Shown piece by piece: positions 41,856-50,692 of a DNA stretch of 64,000 bases (positions are counted from its first letter, which is position 1; each line of letters begins with the position of its first letter). Under the pieces are notes generated by a model, which did no database searches, was not told the DNA's origin, and saw nothing but the letters and a program-made list of their open reading frames with translations. The DNA comes from Chloroflexota bacterium. Its GTDB lineage: Bacteria > Chloroflexota > Anaerolineae > Anaerolineales > UBA4823. The stretch is taken from positions 1-64,000 of the forward strand of contig JAKOUW010000076.1 of assembly GCA_029782365.1 (NCBI GenBank), written 5' to 3'. The translations under genes were made by a program, and so were the position numbers.

Positions 41856-43615
41856 AAAACCGGTTGAGACCACCAGCAGAACAAAAAACGAACAACCGGA
41901 ATTCGTTGGATTTCTTTCAATCTCAAGATATTATCTTCCGCGTGGTCAGTTATGGCTTGATCGTTGGTATGCAGTGCTGCCTGGGGCTGGTGTTTGGGCG
42001 TTTTGTGTCCGCGCTTTCCCCCGATTGGCAAACAGGTTCGATGGTGCTCCTGTTCGGATTGGTATCAATCGAGAGTATTATCAGTGTTCAATGGCACACC
42101 CATCCAAGAAATTTGAAGACTTCTCAAATGTCCTATTTTCTGGCTGAATGGGTTGTAATTTTGATTTGCATCAGGGTGATCCTATTCGTTTGGCAAGACA
42201 ATCTTCATTTGCAGCAGGATGTGCTGTCTATGCAGACCGATTTCATCACCGCTTTTTTTAGCCTGGAATTTTTTATGACGGGATTTCTGGTTTTTTTGGC
42301 CTGGTCAATCTGTTATATGTATGCGTCAGATCTAAAGCAACTGGAAAGCGATGAAGTGCTGCTGCAACGTGCAGATGAAACCATCGAGAGCAACCGGGCT
42401 GAAATTCGAAAGCAGGTTACAAACCGCATGCTCGTGGTTGGAATTGTCCTGGTTGTGGCGGCTGGGGTGGCAGACCTGAATTTACCTGGGCTGATTCCGA
42501 ATGTTCACGAAACGTCAGGCGCGAGTGAAATAACAATTGTCGTTTATTTTATCCTCGGCTTATTATTGATGAGCCTGGTGCACTTTGCGGCATTACAGGC
42601 TTCCTGGGCATTCGAAAGAATACCAATCGATCCTCAAATTATACGGCGGTGGGTGCAATCCAGCCTGGTTTTCCTGGTCTTGATCGGTATTTTGGCTTTG
42701 TTACTCCCTAAGAATTACTCATTGGGCCTTTTGGATACGCTTGCGTATATTTTTTCCTGGTTGATCGGCGCGCTTTATGTATTGGTTTATCTGATTATGG
42801 TGCCTTTCATGGCAGCCATTGCCTTGGCAGCGGCAGCATTACGGACGAACGCACCGATCGCCACGATGCCACCAATGCCAACGATGCCGCCAACCCCTAC
42901 ACCAATCTCCGGTGTAGAGCAGACCCCAATCAGTTTGGGGCCGGTTCTTCAATCCATTTTATTTTGGTCGGTATTTTTGACGATCATTATTTATGCTTTC
43001 ATCCTGTACATTCGCCAAAATAAATCCTTGATCACCGGTGTGAACCGCAAGCGAGGTTGGAGGCTCGTGGTCGGCGTATTGAACTGGTTGAAAGAACGCC
43101 TGATAGGAGTACAACGGGTGGCGGGCCAGGCCTGGCAAGCAGGATTAGGCAGATTGTCAAATTTTGCTCGGCAGTCAGTTATCCAGGATAACTGGAGTTA
43201 CATCAATCCGCGCTCTTTGACCCCGAGACAGCGAATTAGGTTTTTCTACCTGGCTTTATTACGGCGCGGCGCTGAGAGCGGTTTTGCCCGTAAGGGATCA
43301 GAGACACCATATGAGTATGCCCAGAGTTTACAGGCAGGCTTGGTGGCAGCCCGCCAAAACAAGGATTGGAGCCAGCAGGATCATCAAAATGCTGCTAATA
43401 GTATACAAGAAGGGTTATCCGAAGAGATCTTAACGGAAAAAGAAATTACACGAGAATTAAACGCGCTTACGGATGCTTTTATCGAAGCGCGCTACTCGCG
43501 GCATGAAATTCCTCCTGAGAATTCAGACCTAGCGCGTAAATATTGGGACAACCTGCGTCGTATCTTAACCAAAGGCAGGCGTTCTGGAAAGCAACCGACC
43601 GAATCCAAAGGGTGA
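41852..43615 (+). CDS. Polytopic membrane protein with C-terminal DUF4129
   Basis: 587 residues with about nine hydrophobic segments in the first two thirds. A Met/Pro/Thr-rich loop (MPPMPTMPPTPTPI, about 345-360) follows. The cytoplasmic C-terminal part matches DUF4129 (RQRIRFFYLALLRRGAESGFAR with TPYEYAQSL). In related operons (moxR-DUF58-tgpA) this position holds a transglutaminase-like protein. Here I find no Cys-His-Asp transglutaminase core, so that catalytic module appears to be missing. It completes the three-gene operon and the next gene begins 4 bp later. Confidence 0.75.
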   Translation: MKNRLRPPAEQKTNNRNSLDFFQSQDIIFRVVSYGLIVGMQCCLGLVFGRFVSALSPDWQTGSMVLLFGLVSIESIISVQWHTHPRNLKTSQMSYFLAEWVVILICIRVILFVWQDNLHLQQDVLSMQTDFITAFFSLEFFMTGFLVFLAWSICYMYASDLKQLESDEVLLQRADETIESNRAEIRKQVTNRMLVVGIVLVVAAGVADLNLPGLIPNVHETSGASEITIVVYFILGLLLMSLVHFAALQASWAFERIPIDPQIIRRWVQSSLVFLVLIGILALLLPKNYSLGLLDTLAYIFSWLIGALYVLVYLIMVPFMAAIALAAAALRTNAPIATMPPMPTMPPTPTPISGVEQTPISLGPVLQSILFWSVFLTIIIYAFILYIRQNKSLITGVNRKRGWRLVVGVLNWLKERLIGVQRVAGQAWQAGLGRLSNFARQSVIQDNWSYINPRSLTPRQRIRFFYLALLRRGAESGFARKGSETPYEYAQSLQAGLVAARQNKDWSQQDHQNAANSIQEGLSEEILTEKEITRELNALTDAFIEARYSRHEIPPENSDLARKYWDNLRRILTKGRRSGKQPTESKG

Positions 43616-43619
43616 CGGA

Positions 43620-44645
43620 ATGAAAGATATCGTTTTCTTCTATCCAGAAGGGCATGCAGGCCATTTTCACCCCGGACATCCCGAACGGCCGGAACGCGTG
43701 GAGGCCATTCGGACAGCATTGCTAGAAGGAGGTATTTGGGATTCCTTTCCATTGGTAAACTCAGAAAAATTATCCCTGGAAGTTCTTCAAGAGGTCCACC
43801 AACCATCCTACCTGTCGCTTCTTGAACGCGCCTGTGCCCGGGGAGGATATTTAGATCAGGATACTTACGTCACCCAATCGAGCTGGGACCTGGCATTGAG
43901 CGCTGCCGGCGGTGCGGCTGCTGTAGCCGAGGCTGTCTGGAGGGGAGAAGCGCGCCGCGGTCTGGCACTCTGCCGGCCTCCGGGGCACCACGCTATGAAA
44001 GGTCAAGGTATGGGTTTTTGTTTGTTGAACAACATCGCCCTGGCAGCAGAGCACCTTCATCAGAGAGCGGGTGCTGCCCGCCTGGCGATTGTGGATATTG
44101 ATTTGCATCATGGAAACGGCACTCAGGATATTTTTTGGAGGCGTGATGATGTGTTTTTCATTTCCACCCACCAGTCGCCTCTGTATCCTGGAACCGGAAG
44201 CCTGGAGGAAAGAGGCGCAGGGCCAGGAATCAACCACACTTTGAATATTCCTATGCCGCCCCGATCTGGTGACTCAGCCTTTCTGACAGCTTTTGATGAA
44301 TTGATCTTGCCTGTACTAGCGCGTTTCGAACCGCAAATGGTGCTGGTCAGTTATGGTTTCGACGCTCATTGGTCAGATCCTCTGGGAAGCCTGCAGTTGT
44401 CAGCTTTCGGTTATTTCGAAATCATACAAAAGTTAACTGCCTTCGCTCACCTTTATTGCGATGAGCGTATTGCATTGTTCCTGGAGGGTGGTTACGATCT
44501 AGATGCGGCCCAGGCTTGCACAATGGGAGTAACATCTGCTTTACTAGATATACCGTTTACGGATCCCCTTGGAATTTCTCCTTACGCCGAGACTTCAGCC
44601 TGGAAACGGATCATAGCTGAAGGCAAGCATTTTTGGGGTGTTTAA
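43620..44645 (+). CDS. Histone-deacetylase-family (acetoin utilisation/acetylpolyamine) hydrolase
   Basis: 341 residues of the arginase/deacetylase fold. Zinc and catalytic residues are visible in RPPGHHAMKGQGMGFCLLNN (tandem His) and IVDIDLHHGNGTQDIF (Asp and His). SYGFDAHWSDPLG holds a third zinc ligand, and EGGYDLDA is typical. The family removes acetyl groups from lysines, polyamines or small molecules in the cytoplasm. The substrate cannot be read from sequence. It starts 4 bp after the DUF4129 gene without a clear SD and ends 1 bp from the convergent histidine kinase gene. Confidence 0.92.
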   Translation: MKDIVFFYPEGHAGHFHPGHPERPERVEAIRTALLEGGIWDSFPLVNSEKLSLEVLQEVHQPSYLSLLERACARGGYLDQDTYVTQSSWDLALSAAGGAAAVAEAVWRGEARRGLALCRPPGHHAMKGQGMGFCLLNNIALAAEHLHQRAGAARLAIVDIDLHHGNGTQDIFWRRDDVFFISTHQSPLYPGTGSLEERGAGPGINHTLNIPMPPRSGDSAFLTAFDELILPVLARFEPQMVLVSYGFDAHWSDPLGSLQLSAFGYFEIIQKLTAFAHLYCDERIALFLEGGYDLDAAQACTMGVTSALLDIPFTDPLGISPYAETSAWKRIIAEGKHFWGV

Positions 44646-44646
44646 A

Positions 44647-47538
44647 TTACAAAATGCTCTCTTTCATCAGAGGCAGGATAACCGTAAATGTGGTACCTTT
44701 CCCGAGCTCGCTTTGTGCATAAACTTTTCCCCCGTGACTTTCGACGATCTCTTTGACCAGGGCTAATCCAAGCCCGGTGCCCCCATAGCGACGTTTCGTG
44801 CTGCCATCGACCTGATAAAATCGTTCAAATACCTTTTCTAGTTTGTCCGCTGGAATTCCGATCCCCTGATCAATCACTTCAAGAATGGCAGTCGGACCTT
44901 GGTTTTGTTGGCGGCACAAGCGCATTTTTATCCTTCCCCCGGGCGGAGTGAATTTAATCGCATTACCCAACAGATTATCATATACCCGGTTCAAATGACT
45001 GATCGTGCCTTTTACAATCAGGTTTTCTCTGGTGATATCTCCTTCGAGTGTGATTTTATTGTGTTGAGCTGTTGGAATGAAATCCGCCAGGGCGCGGGCT
45101 GCCAGGTCGGTCAAGTTCACTTCTTCGCGCTGTTCATCTAAGGATTCCGCCTCCAAGATAGTCACTAGATCGTCCACCAGGCGGATCAACATTTGCACTC
45201 GGCGGCTGAGAATACTGACGGCATCCATCTGCTGATTGTTGAGCTCGCCTAATTCCCCAGTTTCCAACAATTCTACGTAGCCTCGTGCGATTGCCAGGGG
45301 GGTGCGCAATTCATGTGAGACATTTTGGATAAATTCACTGCGCATGCGCACCAGTTCTTCGCGCTGCGCTAGGGCTTTCGTTAAGACATCTGCTCTCTCT
45401 TGAGCTTCACCATACAAACGTGCGTTGACGAGGGCTACCACAGCCTGGTCCGCCAGCAAACACATCACCCTTTGCTCATTGTCATCAAATTCATGCGGTT
45501 CGCCTGGAAAGGCGATTGTCATTACACCCCACACATACCCTGAATGGATAAGCGGAAGCCCAACGAAAGAACCATTTGCCTGTGTATCTTTAAAATATGG
45601 ATCAAGGTGCGCATTGGGAATTATGAAAATATCCTGTTTTTCCGAAGTCCTGGCGATGAGTGAGGATAAATCCAGCGAAGTTTCTTCTTGTCCGGCCTGT
45701 GTTTTTGACATCGACATAGCAAATTGGATTTTTTCGCCATCATACAGATAGACCGCCGCCTCAACACCATTCATAAGCACGAGCGCATTTTGCAAGATTG
45801 CTTTTAGAACTTGGTTTAAATCGAGGGAATTGTTTAGCTGTAGGCTGGCTTCCCGCAGTGCAGCCAGTTCTGATACTCGCTGGCGTTGGGCCTCGTAAGA
45901 ACGGATTTTTTGCATCGCGGTCGCCAATTGCCCGGCAACCGTTTCAAGGAGCCGGACATCGTCATCATCAAAACCGTCGATACTCTGGCTTTCGGTATTG
46001 ATGACTCCGATCACTTGTTCCGCGATTTTGATAGGAACGCATAATTCCGAACGGGTAGTAGGATCTGCCTGTCGGTAGGCGGTTTCATTTCTCACATTTG
46101 AAACATTCCAGGTGAGACCTTGTTCAGCCGTTTTACCGATGATCCCTACACCAAAAGGGATCGGATCTCGTTCTAACGGCTGGGTTTCGTAATAAGATGG
46201 ATGGTAAATCAGATGCTGCTTTTTTTCTTCAACCAATAACACACCAAAATTATTTGAAAACAACGTTTCGGCGAGCAAACTTGTGGTGCGCTCGATCAAT
46301 TGATTTTCTGTTGGGGCCTCGGCAGCGACATTGGCTACATTGTGTAAGACAATCAATTCATCCAATTGGCGGCGGGCTGCATCGAATAACCTGGAATTAT
46401 CGATAGCGATTGCCAATTGGTTTGCTAAAGTTTGTAGGATGGCCACATCTTCACTGTCAAACGCGTCAATTAACTTGCTTTGCACATCAAGCGCGCCAAT
46501 CACCTGTTGGCCAGCGATCAAAGGAAGGGCTAGCTCGGAACGAGTATCTGGCAGCAAAGGATTTTTATAATGGGTATCATCGAGCTGAACATCGTCCGCT
46601 ACACGACTGTTGCCGGTGGCGGTCACATAACCGACCATCCCTTCGGCCCCGACTCTCAATTTGTGACCTTTCCTGATTAGCTCCTGTCCAGTTTGGCCGG
46701 TGGCTGCTTTAAGTACGGCATAATCTTTCGACTCATCCATCAAGAAAATTGCTGTGTAATAAAATCCGAAGCGCTCGCTGACCAAATGGGCTGCCTGTTT
46801 GAGAAGTTGATCTGTGTCGCTCAATTTGGCTGCTTCATGTGCGATCTCGGAGGAAACCTGAAGCTGGACAACGCGCTTTTCCAGGTCGCGAGCATGTTTT
46901 TGCAAGTCAGTTTGTGCGCGAATCAACGCCTGGTTCGATTTCGCCAGGGCTGTTTCATTCCGGTAAGCATGTTGGACGATCTCGTTCTGGCTGCCACGAA
47001 CTAAGTGCAGAAGGATGCCAATCCACAAAAAGAAAACCAGCTCGAAATACCATTGTGAATACTGGCTTAGATTGAGATCGTAGATTCCTGGTAAAGAAAA
47101 AACCTGTACTCCTACGGCCACAGCACTTGATATTAACGATGCTGCAAAGAAGCCTAAAGCCCAAAAGCCCCCAAGCAGTTGGCTGGCAATCAAAATAACA
47201 ATAATATAACCGCTCATTGCAATTGGGAACAGGAGCAGTGTGCGGATGTGGACAAAAGCAAAAAATATCCAAAGAGGAAACAACAGCGCAATTTGTGCAG
47301 CTCTTGTTTTGTGGCGCCATACAAACAATAAAGATACTGCATGGATAAATGCAACCAAGCCAACGGCAGACAAGATTAACCAATCAAATGTGCCAAAGAT
47401 GATAGGGTCTAATGCCGCCAATATGCAAATTCCGAATCCTGAAAACGTAAAGGTACGTGTGAGATAGTCCAGGCGCCGGATATCCGGATTGGAATGATTT
47501 TCTTTGGAGAAAGCTGGGTTGGCGAGCTTAGCCTTCAT
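44647..47538 (-). CDS. Membrane histidine kinase with three GAF domains
   Basis: 963 residues. Six or so N-terminal helices (about 25-190) and a coiled coil are followed by three GAF domains (roughly 240-385, 400-550, 560-705). The HisKA domain has H742 in FIQNVSHELRTPLA, and the HATPase domain has N, G1 and G2 boxes (DNLLGNAIKFTPPGG; DQGIGIP; GGTGLGLALVKE). The second and third GAF sequences are similar (RSELCVPI and RSELALPL), pointing to duplication. It senses an unknown ligand or the membrane state and passes phosphate to a response regulator not encoded next to it. No regulator gene lies within the neighbouring genes. Confidence 0.92.
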   Translation of the reverse strand: MKAKLANPAFSKENHSNPDIRRLDYLTRTFTFSGFGICILAALDPIIFGTFDWLILSAVGLVAFIHAVSLLFVWRHKTRAAQIALLFPLWIFFAFVHIRTLLLFPIAMSGYIIVILIASQLLGGFWALGFFAASLISSAVAVGVQVFSLPGIYDLNLSQYSQWYFELVFFLWIGILLHLVRGSQNEIVQHAYRNETALAKSNQALIRAQTDLQKHARDLEKRVVQLQVSSEIAHEAAKLSDTDQLLKQAAHLVSERFGFYYTAIFLMDESKDYAVLKAATGQTGQELIRKGHKLRVGAEGMVGYVTATGNSRVADDVQLDDTHYKNPLLPDTRSELALPLIAGQQVIGALDVQSKLIDAFDSEDVAILQTLANQLAIAIDNSRLFDAARRQLDELIVLHNVANVAAEAPTENQLIERTTSLLAETLFSNNFGVLLVEEKKQHLIYHPSYYETQPLERDPIPFGVGIIGKTAEQGLTWNVSNVRNETAYRQADPTTRSELCVPIKIAEQVIGVINTESQSIDGFDDDDVRLLETVAGQLATAMQKIRSYEAQRQRVSELAALREASLQLNNSLDLNQVLKAILQNALVLMNGVEAAVYLYDGEKIQFAMSMSKTQAGQEETSLDLSSLIARTSEKQDIFIIPNAHLDPYFKDTQANGSFVGLPLIHSGYVWGVMTIAFPGEPHEFDDNEQRVMCLLADQAVVALVNARLYGEAQERADVLTKALAQREELVRMRSEFIQNVSHELRTPLAIARGYVELLETGELGELNNQQMDAVSILSRRVQMLIRLVDDLVTILEAESLDEQREEVNLTDLAARALADFIPTAQHNKITLEGDITRENLIVKGTISHLNRVYDNLLGNAIKFTPPGGRIKMRLCRQQNQGPTAILEVIDQGIGIPADKLEKVFERFYQVDGSTKRRYGGTGLGLALVKEIVESHGGKVYAQSELGKGTTFTVILPLMKESIL

Positions 47539-47557
47539 ACCCTTATTCTACTTGATG

Positions 47558-50500
47558 TCAATCTTTTCGTTTGGAAGAATCAATGCGCTGTCTTTTGCTC
47601 TTCAACAATGAACTGACAGATGTCGAATCTGGCTTTATATTACCCTCTTCAGGTAGCGATGGGTGTATAGAAAGCGCTTGATCGAAAGATGTTTTTGCTG
47701 GGTATAGCTTGTGGTCTTCTGAGGGCTGGTTTGCATCACCATCGATTGGCGTTTCGAGAATTGGTAGTGAGGTCTGCTCCTGTTCTTGGTGCATATTTGT
47801 CGAGGAAATCTGCCTCGATTTTTCTGCGCTGATCGCTTTGGCCCGGAATAGGATTTCTATTTGTTCGGAGCGCGATGGAGCAGCTACCTGGGAACCTCGT
47901 GCCGACACAATCGATGAAACTGCTGAGCGCATTTTTTGCACACCAGTCTTGATATCACTGGGGGTAATCAGCAGGCGGCGAATGGCGATATCGATTGGCA
48001 GCAAAATGGCAGCGAATTCCAACAGCCAGGGCCAGGCAGGGTATGCCTCAGCCTTATTCGCCGATGAGTCGATGAACGCAAATGCTTCCTGGCTGGGAAT
48101 AAATGGCGCGCCCACCAGGTTACCAGCAGCGATTAATAATAGTAATTGCTGACGGTCGTATTTCGTTTTAAGGTGGGCAAATTCCGGAGAGTAAGAAAGC
48201 ACCCAACCGGTGGTCTCTCCAATGGCTTCACCGGTGGATGAAATGGCATCGGTCGATGGCGGTTGGCAAATGATGTGCAGTACATAAACTCCTTGTTCTG
48301 AGGGGAGAAAACTGCCTGCATAACGGCCAGGACTGATTTGCATGAGCCGAATCGTTTGTTCCTGGCCTTGGGGGTCAAGGATCGTCGCTTGCATGGTGTA
48401 GCCATTCAACAGGCTGCCCGTGCTGGCTGTGTCAATGTTCACCCGAGCGACTAATTTGTTCTGGTCAGTGGTTGTCTGCACCTGGATATCAAGGGGCTTA
48501 TTTGCCGGGTTACCCATTACATAGCGCACCAGGCCTTGCCAAAATTGGACGTACTCTGCACGCAGCACCGGATTCGCCTGGTTGTTAAAAACCCAGGCAG
48601 AGGCCCAACGTGTGGAAGCATCCGATGTGAATGCAGCGGCTTTTCCCAATCCGTAATTCCAAACTGCCAGAATTGGATCTCGGTTTGGCGGTGGCGCCTG
48701 CAAGATAACCTGACTGCCATCCTTGGCGGAGGTGGCGACGTAACCAAGCAGAGGTGGGATACTGCGGATTCCCAGGGTATCTGCCAGCTCAGCGCTTACC
48801 AGTTGTGGAAAAAAAGAGCCTTCAACAATATAAGAGCGGGTTGCCAGGGCGGTTTCCTCGCTGAAGATGCGAGGAATTTGGGCTGGTGTGGCGGCAAAAT
48901 GGTAGCGTCCACCGCCCAACCTGGCCAAATCGGGTAAGAACGAAGCCGCATCGCGGCCGACACCAATTGTGCTCAGCGTGATGCCATATTGGTCGAATAA
49001 ACTTTTCACCAGATCTGGAATGCCAGTGGGATCAGCGCCGCCGTCTGTTAGCAAAATAACATGCTTGTTAACTGCTGGATCGCCTGGAAGAATCCTGGCC
49101 ATTGCCTGAATGCCGGCAAGGATGTCCGTCCCACCTCCCGATTGAAGGGTGCCGACCAGATTCTTTACCTTGATCTTGTTATCCAATACGCTGATGGGCG
49201 AGACCCACATGGCCTGATCATCAAACGCCAATATGCCAACCCGGTCGCGCGGTGTGAGGAGATCAAGTGAGCGAATGACCGCTTCCTTGGCAATTTCGAG
49301 CTTCGTCTGTCCACCCGAAAGCTCAGACATACTGCCTGAGTGATCGATAATGAAAACAATACCCAGGGATGGTCGTCGTTGTTCATCTTTGATTTGCATC
49401 TCCACGGGTAATACCTGCTCCAGCGGTGTATCGAAATAACCACCGACGCCGTAACTGGTGGGTCCTCCGATTGCAACCAAACCGCCTCCCAAGCGGACAT
49501 AACGCTGTAACCCTTCCATTTGCAATTCGGTCAACTGGCTGGCAGGAACATCTACCAGTAAAACCGCTGAGTACTTCACAAGGCGCTGGACTTCACCCGG
49601 CATCTGAAGGGGTGTAATCTTTTGTAACTGGTAGCCAGGTGAAACGGCGCTGTTGTTTGCCCCCATCCCCTTGAGCGCCATTTCCAACAGGGTGGTTTCG
49701 TCAGGCCGGCTTTCTCCACCAGGAAGTTCCTCGCCGGGAGGAGGCGCCACTAGAAGAACGAGCGGCGAACCAGAAACTTGCGTATAGGATGACATTTCGT
49801 TATTTTGGAAGAATGTATCCACCTGGTTGCCAGGCGAAATGAGCACCTGATATTGGGTGAAACCCGCTTGGCTGGCGATGAGAGGCAGACTGAATGGATA
49901 ACGAAAGCCATTCAAGCCGGCTGTTTTCTGGACTGTCGATAAATCCAGGCTGCCTGTGTACACCGTTGTGCCGTTCGCAAGAACGGTAACCGGTACTGTA
50001 GAAGTGAGCGGTTGGTTGCTTTCCAGGGTTAAATTCAGATCAAACTGGTCACCCTGGCGCAGGTGTCCTGGTATATTGATATCTTTCAAAATCAATTCTT
50101 TGTTTGTATCCTGACCGCTTATTGGCAGGTCGGCAGCAACAACCTCAACCCCAACCTGGCTCGCCAGGCGGACAGCCTGGCGCGGATCACCGCCTGTATA
50201 TTGTCCATCCGATAGAATAATCATGCGGCGCGCAAAATTGGGGGGGTAGAGTGAAAGAGCAAGCTCGATGGCGCTCTTTAAATTCGATCCATTGGGTCCA
50301 GGATTTGAAGCAAGAGGTGTAAATACCCGGTTGGTAGACATGGGTCGTTCAAGCAAGGCTTGTTCTCCGAAAACCACGATTGCCGCTTGATCACCCGGCC
50401 TCATCTGTTGTAAAGCCTCCCGCATATAATCATCCTGGGCAGAGCGTTCTGCGCTGGAAATTGATGCAGAAACATCGACTACAAATACTACAGCACGGGA

Positions 50501-50692
50501 TGAGAAGGATGCGGGTTGAGGGAATTCTAAGTTTGCTAGAGCGAGCACCACACACACAATCAACAGACAGCGCAGCGCCAGGCTGATTGCCTCTCGTCGG
50601 CGGCCTGACCCATGGGCGGGCCAACCGATGACCATGATGAGTGGCAAAATCAACAGCATGAATAAGAATTCGGGATGACCGAAACGGATCAT
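47558..50692 (-). CDS. Large VWA/glutamine-amidotransferase-like membrane protein
   Basis: 1044 residues. Two N-terminal helices (about 8-58) lead into a first VWA domain (VVFVVDVSASISSAER, MIDAS DxSxS) and an Ig-like region. A GATase1-like domain (LGGGLVAIGGPTSYGVGGYF) and a second VWA (GIVFIIDHSGSMSELSGG) follow. A further beta region, a C-terminal helix (about 905) and a basic tail complete it. The plan is found in BatA/B-like MoxR partners at the cell envelope. It overlaps the upstream VWA gene by 4 bp and is the last gene of the minus-strand MoxR operon. The next leftward gene starts about 20 bp later. Confidence 0.87.
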   Translation of the reverse strand: MIRFGHPEFLFMLLILPLIMVIGWPAHGSGRRREAISLALRCLLIVCVVLALANLEFPQPASFSSRAVVFVVDVSASISSAERSAQDDYMREALQQMRPGDQAAIVVFGEQALLERPMSTNRVFTPLASNPGPNGSNLKSAIELALSLYPPNFARRMIILSDGQYTGGDPRQAVRLASQVGVEVVAADLPISGQDTNKELILKDINIPGHLRQGDQFDLNLTLESNQPLTSTVPVTVLANGTTVYTGSLDLSTVQKTAGLNGFRYPFSLPLIASQAGFTQYQVLISPGNQVDTFFQNNEMSSYTQVSGSPLVLLVAPPPGEELPGGESRPDETTLLEMALKGMGANNSAVSPGYQLQKITPLQMPGEVQRLVKYSAVLLVDVPASQLTELQMEGLQRYVRLGGGLVAIGGPTSYGVGGYFDTPLEQVLPVEMQIKDEQRRPSLGIVFIIDHSGSMSELSGGQTKLEIAKEAVIRSLDLLTPRDRVGILAFDDQAMWVSPISVLDNKIKVKNLVGTLQSGGGTDILAGIQAMARILPGDPAVNKHVILLTDGGADPTGIPDLVKSLFDQYGITLSTIGVGRDAASFLPDLARLGGGRYHFAATPAQIPRIFSEETALATRSYIVEGSFFPQLVSAELADTLGIRSIPPLLGYVATSAKDGSQVILQAPPPNRDPILAVWNYGLGKAAAFTSDASTRWASAWVFNNQANPVLRAEYVQFWQGLVRYVMGNPANKPLDIQVQTTTDQNKLVARVNIDTASTGSLLNGYTMQATILDPQGQEQTIRLMQISPGRYAGSFLPSEQGVYVLHIICQPPSTDAISSTGEAIGETTGWVLSYSPEFAHLKTKYDRQQLLLLIAAGNLVGAPFIPSQEAFAFIDSSANKAEAYPAWPWLLEFAAILLPIDIAIRRLLITPSDIKTGVQKMRSAVSSIVSARGSQVAAPSRSEQIEILFRAKAISAEKSRQISSTNMHQEQEQTSLPILETPIDGDANQPSEDHKLYPAKTSFDQALSIHPSLPEEGNIKPDSTSVSSLLKSKRQRIDSSKRKD

